64,000 nucleotides of DNA from an uncultured Pelagibacteraceae bacterium (GTDB lineage Bacteria > Pseudomonadota > Alphaproteobacteria > Pelagibacterales > Pelagibacteraceae): positions 62,001-126,000 of the forward strand of contig CACNAR010000002.1 in assembly GCA_902618485.1 (NCBI GenBank), in the 5' to 3' direction. The stretch's first letter is position 1; the number at the start of each line of letters is the position of its first letter. The notes beneath the pieces are model-generated. The model worked only from the letters and a program-made list of their open reading frames with translations, made no database searches and had not been told where the DNA came from. The translations under genes and the position numbers were made by a program. This document shows, piece after piece, positions 63,571 to 64,000 of this stretch.

Positions 63571-64000
63571 TTAATTTGATTGAGGCTGCTTTATATTCCC
63601 AAAAAATTTAAAAAACTCACTGTCAGGCGATAAAATCAACGAAGTTTCACCTCCTATCAAAGCTTTTTCGTATGCTTGCATTGCTCGATAAAATGCAAAA
63701 AATTCTGGGTCTTGTCCAAAGGCACTGGCAAATATATTATTTCTTTTACCATCACCTTCACCCTTCATAATCTCTGATTTTTTTTGTGCATCAGCTAAAA
63801 TTACCGTCACTTCTTTATCCGCTGTAGAAGTAATTGTCACTGCCATCTCCGCACCTCTTGCTCTAAATTCTTTTGCTTCTCTTTCCCTTTCAGTTTGCAT
63901 TCTTCTAAAAATTGCATCACTGTTAGCTTGCGGAAGATCTGCTCTTTTAATTCTTACGTCATTAATTTTTATCCCAAAGTTTTCCGCTTCATTATTAACT
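63571..64000 (-). CDS. hflC: HflC, FtsH-protease modulator (5' end beyond window)
   Basis: C-terminal ~142 residues of a SPFH/Band 7 protein; the frame stays open to the window edge, so the start and the N-terminal membrane anchor are missing. The visible IKINDVRIKRADLPQANSDAIFRRMQTEREREAKEFRARG leads into the long helical segment (ADAQKKSEIMKGEGDGKRNNIFASAFGQDPEFFAFYRAMQAYEKAL) and ends SPDSEFFKFFGNI, all typical of HflC. Forms the HflKC complex around FtsH in the inner membrane. hflK is expected just outside the window. Confidence 0.93.
   Translation of the reverse strand, partial: VNNEAENFGIKINDVRIKRADLPQANSDAIFRRMQTEREREAKEFRARGAEMAVTITSTADKEVTVILADAQKKSEIMKGEGDGKRNNIFASAFGQDPEFFAFYRAMQAYEKALIGGETSLILSPDSEFFKFFGNIKQPQSN

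Overview
The window is A+T-rich, very tightly packed DNA from a streamlined marine alphaproteobacterium. The gene content suggests the SAR11 clade (Candidatus Pelagibacter or a close relative): three Liv-type transporters, a Pot-type transporter, polyamine/osmolyte-type catabolic genes, and almost no spacer DNA. The assignment rests on gene content and composition; no 16S or other marker search was possible. I saw no rRNA, tRNA, insertion sequence, prophage or CRISPR array, and no gene-free stretch over 300 bases.

Layout. 1-765 is the 3' part of fhs (formate-THF ligase), followed by an opposing glutamine-amidotransferase-like gene. 1758-6893 (+) is a complete Liv-type ABC operon (SBP, F, G, H, M) ending in a 27-codon membrane ORF. 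6890-17562 holds a GpsA-like dehydrogenase, a diaminopropionate-ammonia-lyase-like PLP enzyme, a DNA photolyase, YjbQ, ZapE, a cupin-like protein, a BamB-like lipoprotein, a YfgM-like anchor protein, aconitase and a LysE exporter. 17565-22955 holds CsaA, an ArgE-like deacylase, an aldehyde dehydrogenase, an agmatinase-family ureohydrolase, a putative secreted zinc protease and a cyclophilin. 22944-31638 (-) reads as eutA-like, eutD/doeA-like, potA, potD, potB, potC and a fadN-type beta-oxidation gene. 31775-44444 is a nutrient-transport block: one Liv SBP on + facing a minus-strand run of SBP-H-M-G-F, azlC-azlD, glaH, a proC-like gene, and a second G-F-H-M set ending in another tiny membrane ORF. 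44534-50180 holds a LysE exporter, a TIGR03643/DUF2805 protein, glutaredoxin, MsrB, an HDAC-like amidohydrolase, a 2-hydroxyacid dehydrogenase, an EamA exporter and a D-amino-acid-dehydrogenase-like oxidase. 50230-64000 (-) is one long co-oriented run: hflC (partial), DUF2065, degP-like, miaA, ilvB, ilvN, ilvC, leuA, mreB, mreC, mreD, mrdA, rodA.

How it fits together. The window combines high-affinity uptake of amino acids and N-rich osmolytes or polyamines (three Liv systems, one Pot system), probable export (AzlCD, two LysE, EamA), breakdown of the imported compounds (EutA/EutD-like, ureohydrolase, ALDH, GlaH, DpaL-like, FadN) and branched-chain amino acid synthesis (IlvBNC, LeuA), next to the rod-shape and cell-wall machinery. 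Points worth a second look: two unannotated tiny membrane ORFs each directly after a livM gene; a strong GC-rich hairpin directly after every SBP gene; a glutarate hydroxylase (GlaH) inside the Liv/Azl block; EutA/EutD-like genes with a Pot-type transporter but no DoeB/EutE in view; and opposing genes that share 4-base bidirectional stop codons.
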